From Bradyrhizobium sp. LTSP885 (GTDB lineage: Bacteria; Pseudomonadota; Alphaproteobacteria; Rhizobiales; Xanthobacteraceae): a stretch of 64,000 nucleotides of DNA. Positions 8,335 through 17,201 of the stretch are shown one piece after another. Both the position numbers and the translations under genes were made by a program. The notes beneath the pieces are model-generated. The model searched no databases. It was given only the letters and a program-made list of their open reading frames with translations, and was not told where the DNA came from. Each line of letters starts with the position of its first letter. The first letter of the stretch is position 1. Where the stretch lies: contig NZ_JYMT01000042.1 of assembly GCF_000938305.1 (NCBI RefSeq), positions 985,130 through 1,049,129 of the forward strand. Reading direction: 5' to 3'.

Positions 8335-10704
8335 GTGAAACCAAAACACGACCATGGCTTTCCGGCCCGGGACGCCATCGTCGCTTTCATTCGCGCCAAT
8401 CCAGGCAAGGTCGGTACCCGCGAGATCGCCCGCGAGTTCGGCCTGAAGAACGCCGACCGCGCCGAGCTGAAGAAGATCCTGCGCGAACTCGCCGACGACG
8501 GCACGGTCGCCAAGCACGGCCGCAAGATCCTTCAGCCGGCCGCACTGCCGCCGACCGTGCTCGCCGACATCACCGGCCGCGACAGCGATGGCGAGCTGAT
8601 CGCCACGCCCGCCGAGTGGGACTCGGAAGACAACGGCCCCGCGCCAAAGATCCGCATCGAGACCCCGCGGCGCCCGAAGCCCGGCACCGCCGCCGGTGTC
8701 GGCGACCGCGCGCTGCTGCGGGTCGACGTCTCGGACGAGGGCGACGGAACGCCCTATCGCGGTCGCGTCATCAAAGTGATCGACCACGCGAAGAGCCGCA
8801 TCCTCGGCATCTTCCGCCGCAACCCTGATGGCGGCGGACGACTGATCCCGGTCGACAAGAAGCAGGCCGGCCGCGAGCTCAACATCGCCACAACAGATAC
8901 CGGCGGCGCCGAGGACGGCGATCTCGTCAGCGTCGATCTGGTGCGCAGCCGCGGCTACGGGCTCGGCTCCGGCCGCGTCAAGGATCGCCTCGGCTCGCTG
9001 TCGAGCGAGAAGGCGATCAGCTTGATCGCGATCCACACCCACGACATTCCGCAGATTTTCTCTCCCGCCGCGATCCGCGAATCCGAGGAGGCAAAACCCG
9101 CGACGCTGCAGGGCCGCGAGGACTGGCGCGATGTGCCGCTCGTTACCATCGATCCGCCCGACGCCAAGGATCACGACGACGCCGTGCATGCGGAGCTGGA
9201 CGGAGATCCGAACAACAAGGGCGGCTACATCGTCCATGTCGCGATCGCCGACGTCGCCTTCTATGTGCGGCCCGACTCGGCGCTCGACCGCGATGCGCTC
9301 CAGCGCGGCAACTCGGTCTACTTCCCCGACCGCGTGGTGCCGATGCTACCGGAGCGGATCTCCAACGATCTGTGCTCGCTGGTGCCGGGCGAGCCGCGCG
9401 GCGCGCTCGCGGTGCGGATGGTGATCGGCGCCGACGGCCGCAAGCGCTCGCACACCTTCCATCGCGTGCTGATGCGATCGGCCGCGAAACTCAACTATGC
9501 GCAGGCGCAGGCCGCGATCGACGGCAGGCCCGATGACACCACCGGCCCCCTGCTCGATCCGATCCTCAAACCGCTGTGGACGGCCTACGCGCTGGTCAAG
9601 CTCGCACGCAACGAGCGCGACCCGCTCGACCTCGATCTGCCCGAGCGCAAGATCCTCCTGAAGCCTGACGGCAGCGTCGACCGCGTGGTCGTGCCGCAAC
9701 GGCTGGATGCGCACCGGCTGATCGAGGAGTTCATGATCCTCGCCAACGTCGCCGCGGCCGAGATGCTGGAGAAGAAAAGCCTCCCGCTGATCTATCGTGT
9801 GCACGACGAGCCTAGCCAGGAGAAGGTTCACAATCTCCAGGAGTTTTTGAAGACGCTCGACCTGCCCTTCACCAAATCCGGCGCGCTGCGGCCCGCACAA
9901 TTCAACCGCGTGCTGGCGCAGGTCTCGGGCGAGGATTACGAGCCGCTGGTCAACGAGGTGGTGCTGCGCTCGCAGGCGCAGGCGGAATATTCCGCCGAGA
10001 ATTACGGCCATTTCGGCTTGAACCTGCGCCGCTATGCGCATTTCACCTCGCCAATCCGCCGCTACGCCGATCTGATCGTGCATCGCGCGTTGATCCGCGC
10101 GCTGGGCCTCGGCGAAGGCGCGCTGCCGCAGGACGAAACGCTGGAAACGCTCGCCGAGATCGCGGCACAGATCTCCGTCACCGAACGCCGCGCCATGAAG
10201 GCGGAACGCGAGACCGCCGACCGGCTGATCGCGCATTTCCTCGCCGATCGCATCGGCGCCACCTTCCAGGGCCGCGTCTCCGGCGTCACCCGTGCCGGCC
10301 TGTTCGTCAAGCTCGATGACACCGGCGCCGATGGCCTGATCCCGATCCGCACCATCGGCAGCGAATATTTCAACCATGACGAAACCCGCCACGCGCTGAT
10401 CGGCTCGCGCAGCGGAACCATGTACCGGCTCGGCGACGTCGTCGACGTCCGCCTGGTCGAGGCAGCGCCAGTGGCGGGCGCGCTGCGGTTTGAGCTATTG
10501 GCTGATGGTCAGGCTATTCCGCGTGGCGGAAGACGCGGGCGCGATGGTGCAGGGCCCGAGCGGCGTGTCACGGGACCTGCCAAAGGATTTGCCAAGGGAC
10601 CTGCCAAGGGATTTGCCAAGGCGGATCACGGAAAGAAAGCGCGCAACAAGAAGGGTGGCAAGCCGGGGAAGCAAAAGTCCGGCAAATCGAAACGAGGCAA
10701 GTGA
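8335..10704 (+). CDS. rnr: Ribonuclease R
   Basis: 789 aa 3'-5' exoribonuclease that degrades structured RNA. It begins with GTG directly after the topA TAA, so the genes are co-transcribed. An N-terminal winged-helix (REIAREFGLKNADRAELKKI) is followed by cold-shock-type domains, the RNB catalytic domain (DPPDAKDHDDAV near residue 273 with the metal-binding aspartates) and an S1 domain (FQGRVSGVTRAGLFVKL near 640). The basic tail contains the repeat GPAKGFAK twice and ends GKSKRGK. Translation of the next gene overlaps its stop. Confidence 0.97.
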   Translation: MKPKHDHGFPARDAIVAFIRANPGKVGTREIAREFGLKNADRAELKKILRELADDGTVAKHGRKILQPAALPPTVLADITGRDSDGELIATPAEWDSEDNGPAPKIRIETPRRPKPGTAAGVGDRALLRVDVSDEGDGTPYRGRVIKVIDHAKSRILGIFRRNPDGGGRLIPVDKKQAGRELNIATTDTGGAEDGDLVSVDLVRSRGYGLGSGRVKDRLGSLSSEKAISLIAIHTHDIPQIFSPAAIRESEEAKPATLQGREDWRDVPLVTIDPPDAKDHDDAVHAELDGDPNNKGGYIVHVAIADVAFYVRPDSALDRDALQRGNSVYFPDRVVPMLPERISNDLCSLVPGEPRGALAVRMVIGADGRKRSHTFHRVLMRSAAKLNYAQAQAAIDGRPDDTTGPLLDPILKPLWTAYALVKLARNERDPLDLDLPERKILLKPDGSVDRVVVPQRLDAHRLIEEFMILANVAAAEMLEKKSLPLIYRVHDEPSQEKVHNLQEFLKTLDLPFTKSGALRPAQFNRVLAQVSGEDYEPLVNEVVLRSQAQAEYSAENYGHFGLNLRRYAHFTSPIRRYADLIVHRALIRALGLGEGALPQDETLETLAEIAAQISVTERRAMKAERETADRLIAHFLADRIGATFQGRVSGVTRAGLFVKLDDTGADGLIPIRTIGSEYFNHDETRHALIGSRSGTMYRLGDVVDVRLVEAAPVAGALRFELLADGQAIPRGGRRGRDGAGPERRVTGPAKGFAKGPAKGFAKADHGKKARNKKGGKPGKQKSGKSKRGK

Positions 10705-11144
10705 TGGAAACGGTGACCCCATCAACGGTTGTCTGGACCCGCGATACCACGCAGCCCGAGAAGCGTGACGTATGGACTGCGATGAAGCGCGGCTTCCGTG
10801 GTCGCTGCCCGCGCTGCGGTCAGGGCAAACTGTTCCGCGCGTTCCTCAAATGCGACGGCCGCTGCCCGGTCTGCGACCTCGATTTCACCCCGCATCGCGC
10901 CGACGATTTGCCCGCCTATCTCGTCATCATCATCGTCGGCCATATCGTGGTACCGACCGCACTGTGGATCGAGACCGATTATTCGCCGCCGGTGTGGCTG
11001 CAGCTTTCAATCTACTTGCCATTCACGCTGTTCGCATCGCTGGCGCTGCTGCAGCCGGTGAAAGGCGCCGTGATCGGGCTGCAATGGGCATTGCGCATGG
11101 GTGGCTTCGACGAAAATGCCCCTAGCGACATCCCGCCGGTCTAG
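10704..11144 (+). CDS. DUF983 family zinc-ribbon membrane protein
   Basis: 146 aa. ATG 10704 overlaps the rnr stop (TGATG), so translational coupling is likely; a GTG at 10701 adds one residue. Two CxxC pairs (CPRCGQGKLF and CPVCDLDF) form a zinc-ribbon-like N-terminal part, then two membrane segments (YLVIIIVGHIVVPTALWI and LSIYLPFTLFASLALLQPV). This is the DUF983 pattern; function unknown. Next to topA-rnr it is a conserved companion in related genomes by my recollection. Confidence 0.88.
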   Translation: METVTPSTVVWTRDTTQPEKRDVWTAMKRGFRGRCPRCGQGKLFRAFLKCDGRCPVCDLDFTPHRADDLPAYLVIIIVGHIVVPTALWIETDYSPPVWLQLSIYLPFTLFASLALLQPVKGAVIGLQWALRMGGFDENAPSDIPPV

Positions 11145-11181
11145 CTAAACCGGACGACAAGAAGAACCTGATGGGGATGAA

Positions 11182-11934
11182 ATGACTAAAGCCGCCGTTG
11201 CCGTCCAAGAAGGAAAAGAAGCCGATCACCATCCCTACTTCCGGCCCAAAGATGCGGCGACGCTGATCCTGATCGATCGCACCAGTGCGAAGCCGAAAGT
11301 GCTGGTCGGCAAGCGCCACGACAACGTCGTGTTCATGCCGGGCAAATATGTTTTCCCCGGCGGGCGCGTCGACAAGGCCGACAACCGCGTTCCCGTCGCA
11401 GCATCAATCACGCCAGAGCTCGAAGCCAATCTGTTGAAGGGCAGCCCGAAGATCACGGCCGGCCGTGCGCGCGCGCTCGCCAATGCCGCAATCCGCGAGG
11501 CCTGCGAGGAAACCGGTCTCTGCCTCGGCCGCAAGGTCGAGAAGCCGGCAAAGCTCGACGGCCCGAAACTTGAAGGTCCTTGGGCGCCGTTCGCCGAAGC
11601 CGGCCTGCTGCCTGATCCGTCCGGCCTGTTCCTGATCGCACGCGCGATCACCCCGCCCGGCCGCGTCCGCCGCTTCGACACCCGCTTCTTCACCGCGGAT
11701 GCCTCGGCCATCGCGCACCGCGTCGAAGGCGTCGTGCATGCCGATGCCGAACTGGTCAAGCTGGTGTGGGTCGAGATCGGCTCCGAGCCGCTCGCCGATG
11801 CGCACGCCATGACCAAGAACGTGCTCGCCGAGCTCGACCGCCGCCTCGCCACCGGCCCGCTCCGCCACGACGCCGCCGTGCCGTTCTTCCATTTCTACGG
11901 CGGCAAGATGCAGAAGGACGTGCTGGGGGCGTAG
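11182..11934 (+). CDS. NUDIX hydrolase with an interrupted Nudix box (NUDT19-like)
   Basis: 250 aa. The Nudix motif is split: VFPGGRVD near residue 57 and REACEETGLCLG near residue 105, so about thirty extra residues are inserted compared with the usual GX5EX7REUXEEXGU spacing. An interrupted box of this kind is known in the NUDT19/RP2 branch, whose members hydrolyse CoA and CoA esters; that activity here is an inference. It follows DUF983 by 37 bp and may be in the same transcript. Confidence 0.88.
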   Translation: MTKAAVAVQEGKEADHHPYFRPKDAATLILIDRTSAKPKVLVGKRHDNVVFMPGKYVFPGGRVDKADNRVPVAASITPELEANLLKGSPKITAGRARALANAAIREACEETGLCLGRKVEKPAKLDGPKLEGPWAPFAEAGLLPDPSGLFLIARAITPPGRVRRFDTRFFTADASAIAHRVEGVVHADAELVKLVWVEIGSEPLADAHAMTKNVLAELDRRLATGPLRHDAAVPFFHFYGGKMQKDVLGA

Positions 11935-11949
11935 GAGACGCCCTATCCC

Positions 11950-12067
11950 CGTCATTGCGAGAAGCGCAGCGACGAAGCAATCCATGGTTCAGCAAGCTGC
12001 GAGATGGATTGCTGCGCGGAGCCTGTCATCGGGCGCGCGTTCGCGCGACCCGTTGGCTCGCAATGCC
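11950..12067. repeat. Intergenic repeat, CGTCATTGCGAG family
   Basis: It runs from CGTCATTGCGAGAAGCGC to GGCTCGCAATG. It contains the paired blocks GAAGCAATCCATGG and GAGATGGATTGCTGCGC, which are inverted relative to each other. This is a recognisable Bradyrhizobium-type intergenic element. It sits between the NUDIX gene and the LLM monooxygenase. A collapsed relative is at 1914. Confidence 0.75.
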
Positions 12068-12202
12068 GATGGTACGGGCGACCGCGGACTTATCCTCCAA
12101 CGGTCCCTCAAATTGCAAAATTCTTCTCAAGCGGAATTGATGGCGTAGCCCTGATCGCCTCCCTATCTGTTCCGCTAACGACATCAACGACGGAACGGGG
12201 CA

Positions 12203-13528
12203 ATGGCGAAGCGTCAACTCAAGCTCGGCGCATTCATGCGGCCGGTCAGCATCCACACCGGCGCCTGGCGCTATCCCGGCGCCTGGCCGGACGCCAATTT
12301 CAACTTCGGCCACATCAAGCAGCTGATCCGCAAGCTGGAAGCCGGCAAGTTCGACGCCTTCTTCATGGCCGACCATCTGGCCGTGCTCAATATGCCGGTC
12401 AATGCGCTGAAGCGCAGCCACACCGTGACCTCGTTCGAGCCATTCACGCTGCTGTCGGCGCTCTCAGCCGTCACCGAGCATATCGGCCTGATCGCGACCG
12501 GCTCGACCACCTTCGACGAGCCCTATCACGTCGCTCGCCGCTTCGCCTCGCTCGACCACATCTCCGACGGCCGCGCCGGCTGGAACATCGTCACCACGTC
12601 CAATCCCGATGCGGCGCTGAATTTCGGCCTCGACGACCACATGGAGCATGCCGAGCGCTACAAGCGCGCCCGCGAGTTTTATGACGTCGTCACTGGTCTG
12701 TGGGATTCCTTCGCCGACGACGCCTTTGTGCGCGACGTCGAGTCCGGGCTGTTCTTCGATCCCTCGAAGATGCATGTGCTCGATCACAAGGGCAAATATC
12801 TCTCGGTGCGCGGTCCGCTGAATATCGCCCGCCCCGTGCAGGGCTGGCCCGTGATCGTGCAGGCCGGTGCGTCCGAGGACGGCAGGCAGCTTGCGGCCGA
12901 GACGGCGGAAGCCGTCTTCACCGGCGGCGGCAGCCTCGCCGACGGACAGAAGCTCTATGCCGATGTCAAGGGCCGCATGGAGAAGATCGGCCGCGATCCC
13001 GAGCATCTGAAGATCCTGCCCGGCGCCTTCGTCGTGGTCGGCGACAGCGTCGAGGAAGCCAAGGAGAAGCGCGCGCTGCTCGACAGCCGCGTGCACTATG
13101 AGAGCGCGATCGCCTCGCTCTCGGTGATCCTCGGCACCGACGCCTCCGGCTTCGATCCCGACGGGCAGCTGCCGCCGATTCCCGAAACCAACGCCAGCAA
13201 GAGCGGCCGGCAGCGCATGGTCGATGTCGCCGCGCGCGACAAGCTCACCGTGCGCCAGCTCGCCCAGCGCGTCGGCGGCTATGGCGGGCTTGCCTTCGTC
13301 GGTACGCCGCAAACCATCGCCGACCAGATGGAGGAATGGCTGACGGGCCGCGGCAGCGACGGCTTCAACATCATGTTCCCCTATCTGCCGCAGGGATTGT
13401 TCGAGTTCGTCGACAGGGTGGTGCCGGAACTGCAGAAGCGCGGGATTTTCCGCAAAGAATACGAGGGCAAGACGCTGCGCGAGAATTTGGGCTTGCCGCG
13501 GCCGAAAAACCGGTTCTTCGAGGGTTAA
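12203..13528 (+). CDS. LLM-class flavin-dependent monooxygenase (NtaA/SnaA/DszA type)
   Basis: 441 aa TIM-barrel of the bacterial luciferase superfamily. Features of the NtaA/SnaA/DszA branch: the N-terminal KLGAFMRPVSIHTGAWRYP, FFMADHLAV, the central DHISDGRAGWNIVTTSN, and PVIVQAGASEDGRQLAAETA. Such enzymes use FMNH2 from a partner reductase to oxidise N- or S-containing compounds. No reductase gene is adjacent. Substrate unknown. The ATG has an ACGGGG-like site upstream. Confidence 0.92.
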   Translation: MAKRQLKLGAFMRPVSIHTGAWRYPGAWPDANFNFGHIKQLIRKLEAGKFDAFFMADHLAVLNMPVNALKRSHTVTSFEPFTLLSALSAVTEHIGLIATGSTTFDEPYHVARRFASLDHISDGRAGWNIVTTSNPDAALNFGLDDHMEHAERYKRAREFYDVVTGLWDSFADDAFVRDVESGLFFDPSKMHVLDHKGKYLSVRGPLNIARPVQGWPVIVQAGASEDGRQLAAETAEAVFTGGGSLADGQKLYADVKGRMEKIGRDPEHLKILPGAFVVVGDSVEEAKEKRALLDSRVHYESAIASLSVILGTDASGFDPDGQLPPIPETNASKSGRQRMVDVAARDKLTVRQLAQRVGGYGGLAFVGTPQTIADQMEEWLTGRGSDGFNIMFPYLPQGLFEFVDRVVPELQKRGIFRKEYEGKTLRENLGLPRPKNRFFEG

Positions 13529-13564
13529 TTGGCCGGAATCGCTGTTGTTTCGGCCGGGAAATCC

Positions 13565-13592
13565 TTGACTTTGGGCGGTTTGCGGCTAGTTT
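13565..13592 (+). promoter_or_regulatory. Probable housekeeping promoter of rpmG
   Basis: TTGACT (13565-13570) and TAGTTT (13587-13592) are separated by 16 bp, 64 bp before the rpmG start. This is a reasonable sigma-70-type match in an otherwise GC-rich region. Confidence 0.45.
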
Positions 13593-13655
13593 CCCGGCCA
13601 AACGCGGGCCGATTTGGCCGGCTCCCGATATCCCTGCATTTTCGAGGTTTTGCAC

Positions 13656-13823
13656 ATGGCCAAAGCGGTCACCATCAAGGTCAAGCTCGTGTCGACGGCC
13701 GATACCGGCTTCTACTACGTCGCCAAGAAGAATTCGCGCACCATGACCGACAAGCTGGTCAAGAAGAAGTACGATCCCGTGGCGCGCAAGCACGTCGAGT
13801 TCAAGGAATCCAAGATCAAGTAA
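13656..13823 (+). CDS. rpmG: 50S ribosomal protein L33
   Basis: 55 aa, complete and of normal length: MAKAVTIKVKLVSTADTGFY at the start, then the conserved KKYDPVARKHVEFKESKIK at the end. It is the Cys-less (C-minus) form of L33, with no CxxC pairs. The gene stands alone with its own promoter and terminator. The short frame lies inside a longer open frame, which is spurious. Confidence 0.98.
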   Translation: MAKAVTIKVKLVSTADTGFYYVAKKNSRTMTDKLVKKKYDPVARKHVEFKESKIK

Positions 13824-13844
13824 GATCGCTTGGTTCGGATATTC

Positions 13845-13871
13845 AAACGGGGCCTTCGTGGCCCCGTTTTG
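13845..13871. terminator. Bidirectional rho-independent terminator after rpmG
   Basis: AAACGGGGCC-TTCGT-GGCCCCGTTTTG: a perfect 10-bp stem with A and T flanks. It lies between the converging rpmG and MFS transporter genes and can serve both. Confidence 0.9.
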
Positions 13872-13900
13872 CGTTTCAGATGCGCTCTTACACGAGCCGG

Positions 13901-15133
13901 CTAAGCCGTCCTCAGGACCGGCGGCTGCGACGGCCTGATCAATGCGAAGGCCACCTGGATGATGCCGCCGGCAAGGCCAAGCGCGACGCCGATCCGCCAG
14001 GCCATCGTGTAGGAGCCGAGCGTGTCGTAGATCAGCCCTCCGCCATAGGCGCCGAGGAAGCTGCCGATCTGGTGGCTCATGAAGGCAAGGCCCTGGATCA
14101 TCGCCTGCCAGCGCAGCCCGAACATCTCAGCGACCGCGCCTGCGACCAGCGGACCGACGCCCATCCAGAGGAAGCCCATGATGGCGCCGAACAGCAGCGT
14201 CGAGGCGGGCGTCGCCGGCAGCATGAAGTACCAGGCCAGCGCCAGCGAGCGGAAAATGTAGATGCCGCCGAGCAGCGCGAGCTTGTTCCAGCGCTGGCCG
14301 GCCCAGCCGAAGAACAGCGAGCCCAGCACGTTGAAGCCGCCGATCATGCCGAGCGTCTGCGCGCTCAACATCGGATCGAGGCCGCAGATCGCCAGATAGG
14401 ACGGCAGATGCGTGGTGAGAAAGACGAGCTGCATGCCGCAGACGAGGTAAGCGCAGGTCATCACCACGAAGGATGCGTTGCTGAAGGCGGTCTTCACCGC
14501 GGTCGCAGCACTGGCATTGCCGATGTCGTCGGCTGCGGGCTTCGGCAGCGGAATGTTGTCGACGCGGCCGGCATACCAGGCAGCCGGGATCATGAACACG
14601 GACAGAATCACGAAGGCGGCAAGTCCGACGCGCCAGCCGAATCCTTCGTTGAGCATCTGGCCGATCGGCGCCGACAGCAGCGCACCGAGCGAGCCCGCGG
14701 CGGAGACGATGCCGAGCACGGTCGAGCGTACCGTTGCGGGCACCGCGCGCGCGGCGACCGACATTGCGATCGCAGCCGCGGTGCAGGCGAGCGAGGTGCC
14801 GATCAGCACGCCGCCGCCGATCATGACACTGACCAGGCCGTGCGCGGTCGTCATCAGCGCAAGGCCCGCGATATAGAGCAGCGCGCCGACCATCATGATC
14901 GGGCGGAAGCCGTAGCGCACCGTCATCGCACCGGCGAGCGGTTGCAGAAAGCCCCAGGCGAGGTTCTGCACGGCGAGCGCCAGCGTGAAATCGGACACCG
15001 AGATGTGGATGTCGTGGGTCAGCGGCTGCAGGAAAATGCCGAGGCTCTGCCGCAGCCCCATGCTCAGCGTGAGCATGATGGAGGCGCCAATCAGGATCGG
15101 AAGCGTGGGACGCAGGATCTGCAACAGGGGCAT
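13901..15133 (-). CDS. MFS transporter
   Basis: 410 aa, about 12 membrane segments (for example LPILIGASIMLTLSMGL, GLALMTTAHGLVSVMIGGGV and GALLSAPIGQML). It resembles the oxalate/formate-antiporter-like and MCT-like MFS branches. Start ATG 15133 is preceded by GGGAGA; a frame continues 10 codons further without support. It is divergent from a TetR regulator with a palindromic operator between them, so substrate-induced export or uptake is likely. Substrate unknown. Confidence 0.9.
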   Translation of the reverse strand: MPLLQILRPTLPILIGASIMLTLSMGLRQSLGIFLQPLTHDIHISVSDFTLALAVQNLAWGFLQPLAGAMTVRYGFRPIMMVGALLYIAGLALMTTAHGLVSVMIGGGVLIGTSLACTAAAIAMSVAARAVPATVRSTVLGIVSAAGSLGALLSAPIGQMLNEGFGWRVGLAAFVILSVFMIPAAWYAGRVDNIPLPKPAADDIGNASAATAVKTAFSNASFVVMTCAYLVCGMQLVFLTTHLPSYLAICGLDPMLSAQTLGMIGGFNVLGSLFFGWAGQRWNKLALLGGIYIFRSLALAWYFMLPATPASTLLFGAIMGFLWMGVGPLVAGAVAEMFGLRWQAMIQGLAFMSHQIGSFLGAYGGGLIYDTLGSYTMAWRIGVALGLAGGIIQVAFALIRPSQPPVLRTA

Positions 15134-15197
15134 TGTTTTTGGTCTCCCGTTTCGGCGCAGCACGATAGCCGCGGCCTGCGATTCCCGCTTGTTTTAG

Positions 15198-15215
15198 TTA
15201 CACAGACCTGTGTAA
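15198..15215. promoter_or_regulatory. TetR-type operator between MFS and TetR genes
   Basis: TTACACAG-AC-CTGTGTAA: perfect 8-bp arms around 2 bp, in the 133-bp spacer of the divergent MFS and TetR genes. Its position and symmetry fit a TetR-family operator controlling both promoters. Confidence 0.75.
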
Positions 15216-15266
15216 TTAGTCTATACAAGCCTCCTGCTGTCAAGCCAAGAGGATCATGGCCGACGC

Positions 15267-15863
15267 ATGGCTTCCCCGCCTCCCAAACAGACCATGAAAG
15301 AGCGGATCCTCGAGACCGCCGACAGACTGTTCTATCTGCAGGGCATTCGCGCCATCGGCGTCGACACCATCGCGGCCGAGATCGGCATCAGCAAGCGGAC
15401 GCTGTACAACCACTTCCCGTCGAAGGACGCGCTGATCGCAGCCTATCTGCAGCGCCGCTTCGTGCAGCCTCGCCCCTCCGACAAGCCGCCGGCCGAGCAG
15501 ATCCTTGCGACCTTCGATTCGCTGGAGCGGCGCTTTGCAGCCAAGGATTTTCGCGGCTGCCCGTTCGTCAACGCGGTGGCCGAGCTTGGACCGGACGACC
15601 GCGGCGTCAAGAAGATCGCCATTGCCTTCAAGGAAAGCCGCCGCGTCTGGTTTCGCGATCTGCTGACACAGCTCGGCGTCGCCGATGCCGAGGGACTTGC
15701 GACCCAGCTCGTGCTGCTGGTCGACGGCTCGATCGCCCAGGACCTGGTGCGCGACGATCCGGGGATGGCGCGGGCGGCCAAGGAAGCCGCGAGGGTGCTG
15801 TTGGCAAACGCCGGGGTGACGATCGACAAATCCGGTCCCGCGGCGAAGGCGCTCGCCGGCTGA
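15267..15863 (+). CDS. TetR/AcrR-family transcriptional regulator
   Basis: 198 aa. The N-terminal HTH reads ILETADRLFYLQGIRAIGVD followed by IAAEIGISKRTLYNHFPSKD, which is the classic TetR DNA-binding signature. The C-terminal ligand domain contains FRGCPFVNAVAELG. It is divergent from the MFS transporter with the operator TTACACAG-AC-CTGTGTAA between them. ATG 15267 or 15294 could be the start. Confidence 0.93.
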   Translation: MASPPPKQTMKERILETADRLFYLQGIRAIGVDTIAAEIGISKRTLYNHFPSKDALIAAYLQRRFVQPRPSDKPPAEQILATFDSLERRFAAKDFRGCPFVNAVAELGPDDRGVKKIAIAFKESRRVWFRDLLTQLGVADAEGLATQLVLLVDGSIAQDLVRDDPGMARAAKEAARVLLANAGVTIDKSGPAAKALAG

Positions 15864-15990
15864 ATTCGGTTGCGTCCCGAACTCCGGTTTGGTTGTTAGC
15901 ACTGACCGCGCGACGATATCACCAAATGAATATTCCGCGGGACGAGATTGTCCGGCGAACGCGACAGCAGCCATTCAACGAGGAGCGACC

Positions 15991-17196
15991 ATGGAAGACC
16001 TGAAGGTGACCGCCACCGGCTACGATTTTGCGCCGGCGCGCGCGGCCATGCAGCGCTACATCGACAACGATCTGCTGTCCGGCATCTCGTCCGCGGTCAT
16101 GGTCGGCCGCGAGCTCGTCGATGTCAGCTGCGTCGGATGGGCCGACAAGGAAGCGCAGATTCCGCTGCGCACCGACCACATCTTCCGTGTCTTCTCCAAC
16201 ACCAAGCTGGTCACCTCCTGCGCGGCGCTGCTGCTGTTCGAGGAAGGCCGCCTCAAGCTCGACGACGCAATCGAAACATTCATTCCCCAGCTCGGCAACC
16301 GGAAGGTCTTGCGGCCAGGCGCGACGTCGATCGATGACACCGAGCCTGCCAAAAGCTCGATCACCATCCGCCAGTTGCTGAGCCACAGCGCCGGCCTGAG
16401 CTACGGCTTCTTCGACCCCGGCACCGTCATCTTCAAGGCTCTCAACGAGCGCGGGGTCCACAATCCCAACACGACCTTGGCTGACATGGTGGACGTGCTG
16501 GCCGACCTGCCGCTGATCTATCACCCGGGCACGTCGTGGGAGTATTCTCTCGCGATCGACGTGGTCGCGCGGCTGGTGGAAGTCATCAGCGGGCAACCGT
16601 TCGACAAGTTCATCAAGGCACGGATTCTCGATCCGCTCGGCATGGTCGATACCGGCTTCGTGGTGCCGGAGAAGGACCAGAACAGGTTCGTCGCGTACTA
16701 CGCCGGCGCGGATCTGATGGAGCCGATGAAGCCGGGCCTCACCCGCACCGACAATGCGCCCTTCCCCGGCGCTTATCTGCGCCCGGTCGCAAGACTCAAT
16801 GGCGGCGGCGGTCTGGTTTCGACACTGCCCGACATGGTGGCGCTGATCCGCAGCCTGCTGCCGGGCGGACCGACCCTGCTCAAGCCGGACACAATCGCAC
16901 AGGCGATGACCAACCAGCTCACGCCGGGACAATGGATCCGTTTCGCGATGATGGGCGAGCAGCCCGGCAAGGTGCACGGACTTGCCGGCGGCCTGATCCA
17001 GACGCCCTCGCCGATCGATCATCCCGACGCGGCCGGCGAATTCTACTGGGGCGGCGTCGCCGGCACGCAATGGTGGATCTCGCCGAACGCCAATATCGCG
17101 GGCGTGATGATGGCGCAGCGCCAGATGGCGTTCGTCCATCCGTTCTCGTTCGAGTTCAAGCGGATGGCCTATGACGCGGTGAAGCGCGGGCGCTAA
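15991..17196 (+). CDS. Serine hydrolase, class C beta-lactamase fold
   Basis: 401 aa. SNTK at residues 69-72 is the SxxK catalytic motif; the second motif YSLA follows in WEYSLAIDVVARL, and a GGVAGTQWWI segment lies near the end. No signal peptide, so a cytoplasmic esterase-like enzyme is more likely than a true beta-lactamase. Start ATG 15991 has GAGGAG six bases upstream; the frame is open to 15889 without a site. Substrate unknown. Confidence 0.9.
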   Translation: MEDLKVTATGYDFAPARAAMQRYIDNDLLSGISSAVMVGRELVDVSCVGWADKEAQIPLRTDHIFRVFSNTKLVTSCAALLLFEEGRLKLDDAIETFIPQLGNRKVLRPGATSIDDTEPAKSSITIRQLLSHSAGLSYGFFDPGTVIFKALNERGVHNPNTTLADMVDVLADLPLIYHPGTSWEYSLAIDVVARLVEVISGQPFDKFIKARILDPLGMVDTGFVVPEKDQNRFVAYYAGADLMEPMKPGLTRTDNAPFPGAYLRPVARLNGGGGLVSTLPDMVALIRSLLPGGPTLLKPDTIAQAMTNQLTPGQWIRFAMMGEQPGKVHGLAGGLIQTPSPIDHPDAAGEFYWGGVAGTQWWISPNANIAGVMMAQRQMAFVHPFSFEFKRMAYDAVKRGR

Positions 17197-17201
17197 GGGC
17201 G

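Noticed and set aside
13529..16003. An 824-codon open frame on the plus strand
   Set aside because: It runs antisense to the MFS transporter and out of frame over rpmG and the TetR gene. Long open frames are common opposite high-GC genes.
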